In this document: positions 1 to 7,495 of the stretch, in pieces
Layout: each line of letters starts with the position of its first letter
How positions within the stretch are numbered: position 1 is the first letter of the stretch
DNA from: Enterobacter cloacae complex sp. R_G8
GTDB lineage: Bacteria; Pseudomonadota; Gammaproteobacteria; Enterobacterales; Enterobacteriaceae
Direction of reading: 5' to 3'
Assembly (NCBI RefSeq): GCF_024599795.1
Contig: NZ_CP102246.1
Location: 62,001-126,000, forward strand
DNA: 64,000 bases
Program-made: the position numbers and the translations under genes
Notes under the pieces: model-generated
The model's input: the letters and a program-made list of their open reading frames with translations, nothing else
Database searches by the model: none
What the model was told of the DNA's origin: nothing

Positions 1-598
1 AAAAATATCCAATTAATGAAATATTAAATAAGAAAGCAATTATATCTTTGAAAGGAGAGGTGAGAGAACATTTTTTTAAATTATCTTTTATTTTTTGCGC
101 AGTTCTATCAATATCACAATGGTTATCATACCCTTTTAATACTTGAGCGTACTCTTCACAAAACCCTTTATATTCAAGATATTCTTGATGCGTAAAGTCC
201 TTATTTACTGTTTTTTCCGAAGCTTTATAAGAGAATATCTTGCTGTAATGATTTAATTTTTGAGCACATTCATGCATTTTCTCTGCTCTAACCGCATATT
301 TACAATTGGTGATGATTATTGACAAAGCAAGTAATAATATTGGGATGCAAAGCTGACCTATATTAATATAATCCGCAACAATGACTTTACTTTTAACCAA
401 CTCAATTGTTATTGATGTAATAATCAATGAAGAAGAAGCAACTATTAGCGCTAAATTTGAGGATTTATCATGGAAATCTAAACGCCTGTGGGCATTAAAT
501 CTAAAATTTGCGGTACTTATCGCAGATTTTTTTAACATCTCAAAATGTTTACTTTTTTTATCGCTCATATTATCTTCTTTTCGTGTAGAATTAACCAT
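1..598 (-). CDS. SLATT-like membrane protein, partial (runs off the left edge)
   Basis: Reading the reverse complement from the ATG at 598 gives about 199 codons without a stop up to the window edge, so the 3' end is missing. The predicted protein has a basic, polar N-terminus (about 45 residues), two close hydrophobic segments (about residues 46-65 and 80-98), a long helical region rich in Tyr, Glu and Lys, and a third hydrophobic stretch at the edge. The shape and the EY..FCEEYAQVLK region resemble SLATT (SLOG-associated two-TM effector) proteins, which are thought to act as membrane effectors in defence and conflict systems. The start overlaps the stop of the upstream ribbon-helix-helix gene by 8 bp, and GAGGAAAGG lies ahead of it. 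An alternative ATG is at 568 with GAAGA upstream. The gene is clearly AT-rich compared with the rest of the window, which suggests transfer. The family call is from shape and short motifs only. Confidence 0.6.
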   Translation of the reverse strand, partial: MVNSTRKEDNMSDKKSKHFEMLKKSAISTANFRFNAHRRLDFHDKSSNLALIVASSSLIITSITIELVKSKVIVADYINIGQLCIPILLLALSIIITNCKYAVRAEKMHECAQKLNHYSKIFSYKASEKTVNKDFTHQEYLEYKGFCEEYAQVLKGYDNHCDIDRTAQKIKDNLKKCSLTSPFKDIIAFLFNISLIGYF

Positions 599-782
599 TA
601 GGAATAATACCTTTCCTCAGCAGTTCTTTTCTTGCTAAGTTTTTCAACCAATGAGCAAGACTCACCCCTTCCTCAGCCGCCACGGCATCCAACTGCTCCT
701 TCAATGCCGGATCAATACGCATCTTAAATTGCGGGGACTGCCCACCGCCTTTTGGTTTTTTTTCGCGCGATATGATTGACAT
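591..782 (-). CDS. Ribbon-helix-helix (Arc/HicB-type) DNA-binding protein
   Basis: A 63-residue protein with a basic, Gly-rich N-terminus followed by FKMRIDPALKEQLDAVA and SLAHWLKNLARKELL, the strand-helix-helix pattern of Arc-like or HicB-antitoxin DNA-binding domains. The ATG at 782 is preferred because AGGTGG lies just upstream; a longer GTG-started frame to 824 lacks a good ribosome site. Its stop overlaps the start of the SLATT-like gene by 8 bp, so the two are probably translationally coupled. DNA-binding protein first and overlapping effector second is the usual type II toxin-antitoxin layout. Autoregulation through the GAGGCCACCTA repeats just upstream is an inference. Confidence 0.7.
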   Translation of the reverse strand: MSIISREKKPKGGGQSPQFKMRIDPALKEQLDAVAAEEGVSLAHWLKNLARKELLRKGIIPNG

Positions 783-827
783 GAGGCCACCTATCCATCT
801 ACTCTGAGCCATATAGGAGGCCACCTA
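783..827. promoter_or_regulatory. Direct repeat GAGGCCACCTA x2, possible RHH operator
   Basis: The 11-mer GAGGCCACCTA occurs at 783-793 and again at 817-827, 34 bp apart, in the region between the RHH start and the divergent symE. The first copy touches the RHH start codon and contains its ribosome site. Ribbon-helix-helix proteins often bind short direct or inverted repeats in their own promoter, so this is a candidate operator. No binding data are available from sequence. Confidence 0.4.
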
Positions 828-837
828 ACCCTCCTCT

Positions 838-914
838 ACAAGCAACGCTCCGATGTGCGGGAACACAACAGGAGCGTCTAACCTCACCAACTATCAAGGA
901 GTTGATTATGGCTG
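838..914 (-). ncRNA. symR: Candidate SymR-like antisense RNA to symE
   Basis: In E. coli, symE is silenced by a ~77-nt antisense RNA, SymR, transcribed from inside the 5' coding region across the ribosome site. Here the antisense strand carries TAGAAT (complement of 921-926) over the His-Ser codons near the symE start, with an upstream 18-bp spacer and a poor TTCCGG -35. A hairpin with arms 846-851 and 871-876 and an inner TGTG/CACA stem lies where a SymR terminator would end. Ends are approximate. The call rests on position and structure. Confidence 0.45.
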
Positions 915-1249
915 ATTCGCATTCTACCCCAGACACCGACCAATCCGGAACCGAGCGTTCGTTAATTGTGGGATATCGCCCGAATGTTTTCGACAAATCC
1001 ACGCCCAATATCATTCTGTCAGGCAAATGGCTACGCGCGGCAGGGTTTGAAACCGGACATCAAGTGACCGTAAAGGTGATGAAAGGATGCATCGTTCTGG
1101 TGGCGTATAACGAGCAGGAGCAGAGGTTGCAGGATGATTATAAACAGACGAAAGCAAAGCTCACTGAGATAGAGGACGCGCTTGCGGCGATCCAAGCTCA
1201 GCATCATGGAAAGCGCCTCGCAAAATCAAATACAAACCACCTGGCTTAG
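908..1249 (+). CDS. symE: SymE-family toxin (AbrB-like fold)
   Basis: The protein is 113 residues from the ATG at 908, the same length as E. coli SymE as I recall it. The central block IILSGKWLRAAGF.TG and VKVMKGCIVL closely matches the conserved SymE core. SymE is an SOS-linked type I toxin related to AbrB antitoxins. It was reported to reduce translation and degrade RNA, and later work suggests nucleoid binding. AAGGAG at 896-901 sits 6 bp ahead of this ATG; a TTG at 902 is less likely. The C-terminal part (about residues 70-100) is a charged helix. No LexA box of the form CTGT-8N-ACAG is visible upstream, unlike the E. coli gene. Confidence 0.85.
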   Translation: MADSHSTPDTDQSGTERSLIVGYRPNVFDKSTPNIILSGKWLRAAGFETGHQVTVKVMKGCIVLVAYNEQEQRLQDDYKQTKAKLTEIEDALAAIQAQHHGKRLAKSNTNHLA

Positions 1250-1308
1250 CGGCTGTTTCTGGCATACTACACGCTGGTAAGGTTAATGACTCAAAAGAGA
1301 GAGGCGAC

Positions 1309-2346
1309 ATGGCAGATCAAAACGTAATCCACTCTCCGGCTGGCGAATTTATTATGTTTGCCAGCGATGATGGAACTGTTCGCATCACATGTCGCTTTGA
1401 ACATGAAACGCTCTGGCTGTCGCAAGCAGCCATAGCGGCTCTTTATCAGGTCACTCCTCAAGCCATTACACAGCATATTAAAGCTATTTACGAAGAGGGT
1501 GAGCTTGAACAAAAAGCAACTTGTAAGGCTTACTTACAAGTTCAGCAAGAAGGTCAGCGCAAGGTTAATCGCAACACACTTCACTATAGCCTGCCCGTCA
1601 TTCTCGCCATCGGCTATCGCGTCCGCTCCACGCGAGGGACACAGTTCCGCCAGTGGGCTACCCAAACGCTGCAGGAATATCTGGTAAAAGGCTTCGTTAT
1701 GGACGACGAGCGCCTGAAAAACCCGCCAGTGGGATCATCCGCCGTACCTGACTATTTCGATGAAATGCTGGAACGCATTCGCGATATACGGGCCAGCGAA
1801 CGCCGGATTTATCTCCGTGTGAGGGAGATTTTTGCATTAGCCGCTGACTATCAGCCGTCACTCAAAGAAACCACGCAATTCTTCCAGACCATCCAGAATA
1901 AACTGCATTTTGCCTGCACCGGCCTTACCGCCGCTGAGTTGATTCACCAGCGTGCGGACGCCACGCAACCGTATATGGGGCTGACCAGCTATAAAGGCGA
2001 AGAAGTCCGTAAAAGCGATGTCACCACAGCAAAAAATTATCTGTCTCAGGATGAAGTCAGCGAACTAAATCGTGTCGTTAATATGTGGCTCGACTTTGCT
2101 GAAGATCAGGCCAAACGCCGCAAGCAGGTATTTTTACGAGACTGGCAAACCAAACTCGATCAGTTCCTGCAATTTAACGACCGGGACGTTTTAGAAGGCG
2201 CAGGCAAAATCAGCAAAAAAGCGGCGGATGAAAAGGCGTGCTCAGAATACATCGAGTATGAAAAGAAGCAGCGCCTGCTGAAAGAAGCCGAGGGTGAGAA
2301 AGATATTGTCGGCTTATTAAAATGGGATAAGCAGGCTAAGCGCTAA
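1309..2346 (+). CDS. rhuM: RhuM-family protein
   Basis: A 345-residue protein. The N-terminal 140 residues carry the RhuM signature: ETLWLSQAAIAALY, a helix-turn-helix-like TPQAITQHIKAIY, CKAYLQVQQEG, and ILAIGYRVRSTRGTQFRQWA. The name comes from Salmonella SPI-3, but the family is common on phages, islands and next to toxin-antitoxin or restriction loci. The biochemical role is unknown; the N-terminus resembles phage regulator (Bro/KilA-type) and Fic-associated DNA-binding regions. The C-terminal half is mostly charged helix. AGAGAGG precedes the ATG. The stop overlaps the convergent acetyltransferase by 4 bp, and no terminator is visible between them. Confidence 0.85.
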   Translation: MADQNVIHSPAGEFIMFASDDGTVRITCRFEHETLWLSQAAIAALYQVTPQAITQHIKAIYEEGELEQKATCKAYLQVQQEGQRKVNRNTLHYSLPVILAIGYRVRSTRGTQFRQWATQTLQEYLVKGFVMDDERLKNPPVGSSAVPDYFDEMLERIRDIRASERRIYLRVREIFALAADYQPSLKETTQFFQTIQNKLHFACTGLTAAELIHQRADATQPYMGLTSYKGEEVRKSDVTTAKNYLSQDEVSELNRVVNMWLDFAEDQAKRRKQVFLRDWQTKLDQFLQFNDRDVLEGAGKISKKAADEKACSEYIEYEKKQRLLKEAEGEKDIVGLLKWDKQAKR

Positions 2347-2783
2347 TCCCGATTCAACCGCATATGCAACAGCGGAAACGGATTCCCCTGCCCATCAACC
2401 TCTGAGCGGCCGACCTGCGCAAACCCCATATGGCGATAAAACGCGACGCCCTGCGGATTTTGCTCATTCACATCCACTTCGTTTGCGCCAAACTCTGTGA
2501 TGGCATAGTGCAGCAGTAATTTCCCGACGCCCTTTCCCCGGCTCGCATCATCAACAAACAGCATTTCAATGCGGTTTTCATCCACGCCTAAAAAGCCGTG
2601 GATAACACCTGCATCATCGCGGGCCATCACGACGGTGAGGTTTGGCAGATACGCGTTGAGCAATAGCGGGCGCAGAGCCGCGATATCGCTTTCCTGTAAA
2701 AAGTGATGGGTGGCGCGAACGGAGGATTCCCAGATGGCGACCAGGCGTTCGAAGTGTGAGGGATGTGCGGTTTCTATTTTCAT
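2343..2783 (-). CDS. GNAT N-acetyltransferase, YjaB-like
   Basis: A 146-residue single-domain GNAT enzyme expected to transfer acetyl from acetyl-CoA to an amine. The acetyl-CoA loop is RGKGVG at residues 82-87 after MLFVDDAS, and the C-terminal part has NVNEQNPQ-like (here DVNEQNPQ) and FYRHMGF motifs. The order of motifs and the ending GRSEVDGQGNPFPLLHM closely resemble E. coli YjaB, so it is probably in that group; the substrate is unknown. It is a stand-alone gene convergent with rhuM. Confidence 0.8.
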   Translation of the reverse strand: MKIETAHPSHFERLVAIWESSVRATHHFLQESDIAALRPLLLNAYLPNLTVVMARDDAGVIHGFLGVDENRIEMLFVDDASRGKGVGKLLLHYAITEFGANEVDVNEQNPQGVAFYRHMGFAQVGRSEVDGQGNPFPLLHMRLNRD

Positions 2784-2837
2784 GGGGGGATCATGTTTGG
2801 AAAACCGAACTAATGCAAGTCACTCTGTGCGTGCTGC

Positions 2838-2945
2838 TCCCCCTTACCCCAACCCTCTCCCACAGGGCTGAGGGTTCCCCACAAAATAATACCTGCACGG
2901 AGGACCCCCTCTCCCTTGAGGGAGAGCGTTGGGGTGAGGGGGAAC
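2838..2945. repeat. Paired G-rich palindromic intergenic repeat (CTCACCCCAACCCTCTCCC type)
   Basis: Two inverted units face each other: TTACCCCAACCCTCTCCC with a short stem near 2846-2877, and CCCTCTCCCTTGAGGGAGAG followed by GTTGGGGTGAGGG near 2906-2940. The same unit flanks yicL at 58106-58146 and 59113-59152. Such units are scattered between genes in enterics and can form strong mRNA hairpins. Confidence 0.75.
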
Positions 2946-3009
2946 ATATGGCTGTAGAGGTAATTCCGTTCACTTTATGTTTCTTGCTACTCTGTAACGA
3001 CATAACCCG

Positions 3010-3240
3010 TGAACGTGCCAGGGTGGCTCAGTCGCCACCACCCTGGCGACCCGGGCTCCCGGCGGTAAATCGCCGCTTCGCGGTGCCCTCGGCTTATTCC
3101 TTCCGGCTTATCGGGGACGGGCGGAGGTAACATCCCTGTAAATCCGCCCTCTCGGCGCATCCATGCGCCTCGCCCCGGCCTGCAGGAAACGCCTCAGCGA
3201 TTTACAGCCGGACCAGGGCGTCGCTGTAAGTCATTAATTT
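3010..3240 (+). pseudogene. Relic of a P4-type ash/Icd-like ORF
   Basis: Translations across this stretch in shifting frames give RARVAQSPPPWRPGLPAVNRR, then SAYSFRLIGDGR, then a later part resembling ACRKRLSDLQPDQGVAVSH. These segments resemble the variable, low-complexity ash/Icd-like proteins of P4-family satellites. The frame breaks after about 3130 and there is no proper N-terminus, so it looks like a decayed copy or an intergenic element derived from one. The remaining 3241-3318 shows nothing else. Identification is from memory of the family pattern and is tentative. Confidence 0.35.
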
Positions 3241-3318
3241 CCCTGAAACAACTTTCGTCGCTTTCGGTAAAAAATTACTGGGGATCCCTCAACCCACAGG
3301 GAGAGAGAACCGTTCGCG

Positions 3319-4317
3319 CTAAACCCTCACCTCCATCACCGCATACACCCCATCCTTTGGCACCACCACGGTGACATTCTCCACCGGCACGCCCGCCGCG
3401 AGGTGGATATCCTGCAACTGCTGCAACGACCTGGGGTGGATGTCCTCCCAGCCGATACCACGCAGCACAAAGTCGATCTGCGGGCTGCTGGTCAGCATAT
3501 TCGACACAATCACCGCCCCGCCGGGCTTCACCAGCCGCAGCGCGCGCTGCAGGAAAGTCACCGCATCGGCATCGCTGAAGTATTCGAATATGCCCAGCGC
3601 GTCGACCAGTTCGGCCTGATGCTCGCCCAGCTCCAGCAGTAAATCGTCGTTACGCACCAGCGTATGTAGCAGGTTGCGCCTGAGCAGGGTCAGCTGTTCG
3701 CCCACCACCAGCCCCTCCTGCGCGGCCATGGTCTCGGCCCAGCTCAGCGCGACGGGGTCTTTATCTACCAGCGTCAGGTACACCTGTTGGCCGTCGAGCT
3801 TTGCGTTACGCAGCGCCTCCAGCACGGGAATGGCCGCCCCGCTGGCCAGGCTCACCCAGTTGTTCTCACTCTCGTTGTGGATGTACTTCTCTACCAGCGC
3901 GGCCAGCACTTTTGCGCGGGAACGCACGCCAATGGCGTCGTTAGCGTGGATAAACCACTGGCGGCTGTCGCTGTCCATTTTCGTGCCTTCGGGGAGGCGG
4001 TCTTCCAGCGGGTTTTGCACCACAAACAACGCCAGTGCGGTGGGAACCAGCCGGGCGCGCCACGCGAGAAGCGCAGGCCGGTTGCGAAAAGCCTGTTCGG
4101 AGTAACGGTTCTGCGGGACAAGCACCGCCTGCCCCCCTTCTTCATATTCAATCAACGGGGGACGCAGCGCCGGGTCGGCTTTCAGGGCCCGGTCAAGCGC
4201 GTTGATCTCCCGGGCAGTGTCGTCTTTCATCGGCCACTGGTCGCTGACGTCAGGAAATGAGGCGCTGAAAATGGTCATATTTCCCGGTGCGCTGCCGTGA
4301 AAAGGCTGCCAGTTCAT
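3319..4317 (-). CDS. Class I SAM-dependent methyltransferase
   Basis: The protein is 332 residues from the ATG at 4317; a longer open frame to 4503 is unlikely because GGGGGGA precedes 4317 and the extension would run into the divergence from the regulator. The C-terminal half is a Rossmann methyltransferase: motif I VSLASGAAIP at residues 155-164, an acidic LVDKD at 183-187 for the SAM ribose, VDALGIFEYF at 238-247, and LVKPGGAVIVSNM at 262-274. The N-terminal 130 residues are unassigned. Substrate unknown. It lies downstream of, and on the same strand as, an AraC/GlxA regulator 85 bp away, which may control it. Confidence 0.75.
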   Translation of the reverse strand: MNWQPFHGSAPGNMTIFSASFPDVSDQWPMKDDTAREINALDRALKADPALRPPLIEYEEGGQAVLVPQNRYSEQAFRNRPALLAWRARLVPTALALFVVQNPLEDRLPEGTKMDSDSRQWFIHANDAIGVRSRAKVLAALVEKYIHNESENNWVSLASGAAIPVLEALRNAKLDGQQVYLTLVDKDPVALSWAETMAAQEGLVVGEQLTLLRRNLLHTLVRNDDLLLELGEHQAELVDALGIFEYFSDADAVTFLQRALRLVKPGGAVIVSNMLTSSPQIDFVLRGIGWEDIHPRSLQQLQDIHLAAGVPVENVTVVVPKDGVYAVMEVRV

Positions 4318-4402
4318 GTCATCGTCCCCCCGTTGGGCTTTTAACGGAAGTCTATCCAGGCATGCCAGTAATGCCCTACGAAGAAAGCACGAAATCGGGG
4401 CA

Positions 4403-5401
4403 TTAGCTCTGCGACGCGCGCCATACCCCAGGCGTACAGCCGTACTCAAGCTGGAAATGACGAATAAAATGGGCGCAGTCGCTAAAGCCCATCCGCCGGG
4501 CAATGTCCGTGACGCTTTGTTGCGAGTTCTTCAGCAGCCAGCAGGCATAGCGCAGTCTGGCGCTGCGGATAAATTCACGTGCCGTTTTCCCAAACTCGGC
4601 GTGAAACAGGCGATTAAGCTGACGCTCGCTCAGCTTGACGTCCTGAGCCAGCCCGGCGGCGCTGAGCGGGCGCGTCAGGTACTGTTCGATGATCATGACC
4701 GCCCTGCGCAACCGCGAGTCCGGAATAAGGGCGATATTGGCAGGCCGTGGCGTCGCGACAGCGTGCGGAGAGAGCGATAAACGGCGTGACGTGGTGGCAG
4801 CAATATCGTCGCCCGCATGGGCGCGGATCAGGGCCGTGGTCAACGTCAGCGTCGAGATCCCGCCCGGACAGGTCAGCACATCGCCTTCATCGATAAAATC
4901 CAGCCCCTGCTCGGCATACACCTGCGGAAACCGTTGCGTGAAGACGTCATGATGACAGGGATGGATCGAGGCGCGGCGTTCATTCAGCAATCCCTCTTCC
5001 GCAAGGATAAAGCTGCCGGTGCCTATCCCGATCAGCGGAATATTGTTGTGATGCGCCTCCGCAAGAAATAACCGGTCGCCAGAATGCCCCTTATCAAGAT
5101 GCGCCAGGCTTCCGCCGATCACGGCAATATAGTCGAATTCACCCGGTGTAAGATGGGCGGCTTCAGGCTGCACGCTAATACCGGCGTTGCTGGTAATGGA
5201 CAACGCCGGGTTCGTGCTTATCAGACTGAGTTTAAACGCTATTTTTTGTCGGGATTGTTGAACACAGGACGCCGTACGTAGCGCCTCCATTAACCCCGAT
5301 AACGCTAATAACGAAAATTGAGGCCACAGGAGTAAACCTACGTGCAGGGGTTTATTTCGCGCAGACGCAAGCCTGCATGAGTCATCAATTAAAGTTTTCA
5401 T
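4403..5401 (-). CDS. GlxA-type AraC-family regulator
   Basis: A 332-residue protein with two domains. Residues about 20-195 form a DJ-1/PfpI (GATase1-like) sensor domain (HVGLLLWPQFSLLALSGLMEAL, FDYIAVIGGSL, GIGTGSFILAEEGLL); the position often held by a nucleophile Cys is Thr here. Residues about 235-330 form the paired AraC helix-turn-helix (SAAGLAQDVKLSERQLNRLF and VTDIARRMGFSDCAHFIRHF). Ligand unknown. The neighbouring methyltransferase on the same strand is the likeliest target. The short region 5402-5526 upstream is AT-rich and would hold the promoter. Confidence 0.85.
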   Translation of the reverse strand: MKTLIDDSCRLASARNKPLHVGLLLWPQFSLLALSGLMEALRTASCVQQSRQKIAFKLSLISTNPALSITSNAGISVQPEAAHLTPGEFDYIAVIGGSLAHLDKGHSGDRLFLAEAHHNNIPLIGIGTGSFILAEEGLLNERRASIHPCHHDVFTQRFPQVYAEQGLDFIDEGDVLTCPGGISTLTLTTALIRAHAGDDIAATTSRRLSLSPHAVATPRPANIALIPDSRLRRAVMIIEQYLTRPLSAAGLAQDVKLSERQLNRLFHAEFGKTAREFIRSARLRYACWLLKNSQQSVTDIARRMGFSDCAHFIRHFQLEYGCTPGVWRASQS

Positions 5402-5526
5402 TACCTTGCCAAAAATTATAATTACATTATCGCAACATTTTTGTCGCTATTATATTCCTTTAAGATATTTCTTAGCGGTTAAATGAAGTATAAATGATGA
5501 CCACAAAACAGCAAAGCTTTTCCCCC

Positions 5527-6009
5527 TCACCCCTCCGTTTTTGAGGTATGGCACACATAGGTCGGTAACGTCCCCAGAATGAATAAATAATTATCATTCT
5601 GCTGTTTCTTAATTCGCATATAAATACTTTCGTTTGGGTAGATGAAAAATAACGGCTCGTATTTCTCCAGCCAGCTGTCGCTGACATCATCATCCGGGAA
5701 CTTGATATTGCGGACAGACGTCAGGTAATAGACGTTATCTTTGCGCTCCACCTGAAAGAATATTTTACGATTAAAGATTTTCGCTGGATCGCTCTTCACC
5801 CGGCCGTTCATGCTGAGCGTACCGTTTTTACCGTCCACCGTATAATTTAGCCACAGGGTCAGCGTCTCATCAGGATGATGCTGAATAAAGTTCACCTGAC
5901 AGGCAAAAGGCGGGATGTAATAACGTTGCCACAGATAATAGCCAGCGATCAACGTCCCCACCAGCAGGCACAGACAGAGCGTTAACAGCGTTTGACGGTA
6001 ACGAGCCAT
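5527..6009 (-). CDS. FidL-like membrane-anchored protein
   Basis: A 160-residue protein with one N-terminal transmembrane segment (residues about 6-27) and a periplasmic domain. A Cys follows the membrane segment (C37) and a second lies 7 residues from the end (C153), so a disulfide is plausible. It starts 1 bp after the stop of the upstream membrane-bound winged-helix regulator, the arrangement of marT-fidL in Salmonella SPI-3. The second pair at 34443-35733 repeats this layout and the two-Cys pattern. It probably modulates or senses for its partner regulator; that role is inferred from gene pairing, as FidL function is not established. Confidence 0.65.
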   Translation of the reverse strand: MARYRQTLLTLCLCLLVGTLIAGYYLWQRYYIPPFACQVNFIQHHPDETLTLWLNYTVDGKNGTLSMNGRVKSDPAKIFNRKIFFQVERKDNVYYLTSVRNIKFPDDDVSDSWLEKYEPLFFIYPNESIYMRIKKQQNDNYLFILGTLPTYVCHTSKTEG

Positions 6010-6010
6010 A

Positions 6011-6784
6011 TTAATGATCCTGAATAAAGTAATCTGACATACAACGGTTTGGTTCCGTCATTGCCCTGTCACAGCGGATCACTGAAGCGCGTGGCAACAG
6101 GGTATATCCACTGATATAGACCCAGGGGTAGCTGCTGCATTCATCCTTAAAGGGCGCTGCATAGGAGAGCGCTTTATCCCTGTCATGCGGCGTCTCGATA
6201 TCGCGGGCAAAATAGAGCCGACACTCGCCCATCATCGTGGTGAAGCGATAACCGTCCACAAAATAGTTGTCATGCGCCCGGCTATGGCTGATGACCACCA
6301 CGCTAATAAATAGCAGCAACCCCAGCAGCACGCCCGGCAGCCAGATGCGACGTTTAACAGCCGGGGCGACAGGTTGCGGCACGCTAACCTCTTCCTGCAC
6401 GGTCTGAACCGGCGCGTCTGGCTCTGCTGAGGGCAACTGTGTCTCTTTAATCGTAATTTGCGTATCACTGGCCAGCGTCAGGCCAATACGCGGGATGGTG
6501 ACGATCGGATCGGTTTCAAATCCCACTTTTTTCAGCCCTTTACGCAGAATAGAGATATTCTGGTAATAGGTATTCGGCGACACCATCATTCCCCGACGCT
6601 GCCAGACAATGTCCATACACTCCTGCTGGGTGACAATACTTCCGGCTCTTTCAATTAATAACAGCAAACAGCGTCCGGCAGGAGAGTTTAATACCACCAC
6701 CTGCTCAGGATTATTGAGATCGCGTAATGTGCTGGCCGCAGGATGAAACTCCACGACGCCATTGATGATATAATACTTATGCAT
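6011..6784 (-). CDS. MarT/CadC-like membrane-bound winged-helix regulator
   Basis: A 257-residue protein. Residues 1-108 form an OmpR/PhoB-type winged helix (LLLIERAGSIVTQQECMDIVW, VSPNTYYQNISILRKGL, IVTIPRIGLTL). A Pro/Glu-rich linker (about 115-143) leads to one membrane segment (148-167), then a periplasmic domain of about 90 residues with four Cys. This is the ToxR/CadC/MarT layout: a one-component activator binding DNA in the cytoplasm and sensing in the periplasm. It is followed at 1 bp by a FidL-like gene. It is divergent from the LuxR-type regulator and fimbrial operon at 7.5-13.5 kb, its likely target. Confidence 0.8.
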   Translation of the reverse strand: MHKYYIINGVVEFHPAASTLRDLNNPEQVVVLNSPAGRCLLLLIERAGSIVTQQECMDIVWQRRGMMVSPNTYYQNISILRKGLKKVGFETDPIVTIPRIGLTLASDTQITIKETQLPSAEPDAPVQTVQEEVSVPQPVAPAVKRRIWLPGVLLGLLLFISVVVISHSRAHDNYFVDGYRFTTMMGECRLYFARDIETPHDRDKALSYAAPFKDECSSYPWVYISGYTLLPRASVIRCDRAMTEPNRCMSDYFIQDH

Positions 6785-7495
6785 AAGACTCGCTTAATAC
6801 CTCCTGATTACGCCGGTTTAAGGATTAATGTGACGGATAAACCCCCTTCTGTATATCCTGGCGCCTGGCGAAAAATCTTATTTTCATATTTTCTTAATCG
6901 CTTATCTGAAGTTCTCTTAACTTTCATTTCAGACTTAAGAAGCCCCGCAGATACGGTAAGAATGCCTCATAGCGCATGCTTCTCCTGAGACTTGACACTG
7001 ACAAAACTCGACAAAAAGGTGAATTGAACGCTTTAGCCATCCATGTCTGAATTATTCAGAGCCATTAATTCACTTTTTCCGATGAAAGCAGAAAAGACGC
7101 GGCCTGAGAGCAAATCACCCAATACTCACCCGGCCTGAATACGCTGGTAAAATTAACAGTTTCACTGTGAAATTGTTATCAGGCGTAAGTAACAAGGCCG
7201 TATTCCTGACACCATCAGACAATTTCCTTACAAAACATTTATTAAAGCCAACTTTTCATTAAAAAGTGTCGGTATGATTAATTACAGGCAAATAAGAAGC
7301 AGCCGGTACAGCAGGGAGAAAATGAAGACACTGGAATAGCTTAACTTAAAACAAATTAAGATTAATTCAGATTACCTGTTTCTTGCTATCCGTATAGTAA
7401 GCCCACACCGTGCAATGCTTAATTGCTTCGAAAAATACAGGCATCGTTCTGCCAGACGGACGAGTCTCATTACAATTATAAATCGAGGGAATAAC
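6785..7495. promoter_or_regulatory. Long AT-rich regulatory intergenic region
   Basis: About 710 bp without a convincing gene separates the MarT-like regulator from the divergent LuxR-type gene. It is AT-rich with many TTAA and AATT runs, consistent with H-NS-type silencing of fimbrial loci. A near-perfect inverted repeat, AACAGTTTCA (7155-7164) and TGAAATTGTT (7168-7177), could be an operator. I found no paired long inverted repeats or fimB/fimE recombinase gene that would suggest a phase-variation switch. Confidence 0.45.

Noticed and set aside
381..638. 85-codon plus-strand open frame at the left end
   Set aside because: It is antisense to the SLATT-like frame, which extends to the window edge and has a consistent domain pattern and an overlapping partner gene.
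2756..3130. 124-codon plus-strand open frame after the acetyltransferase
   Set aside because: It begins within the acetyltransferase gene, crosses the palindromic repeat and ends in the ash-like relic, so it is a chance frame; only its last third resembles a protein.
6785..7495. Possible fimbrial phase-variation switch
   Set aside because: No long inverted repeats bounding an invertible segment and no fimB/fimE-like recombinase gene in the window.
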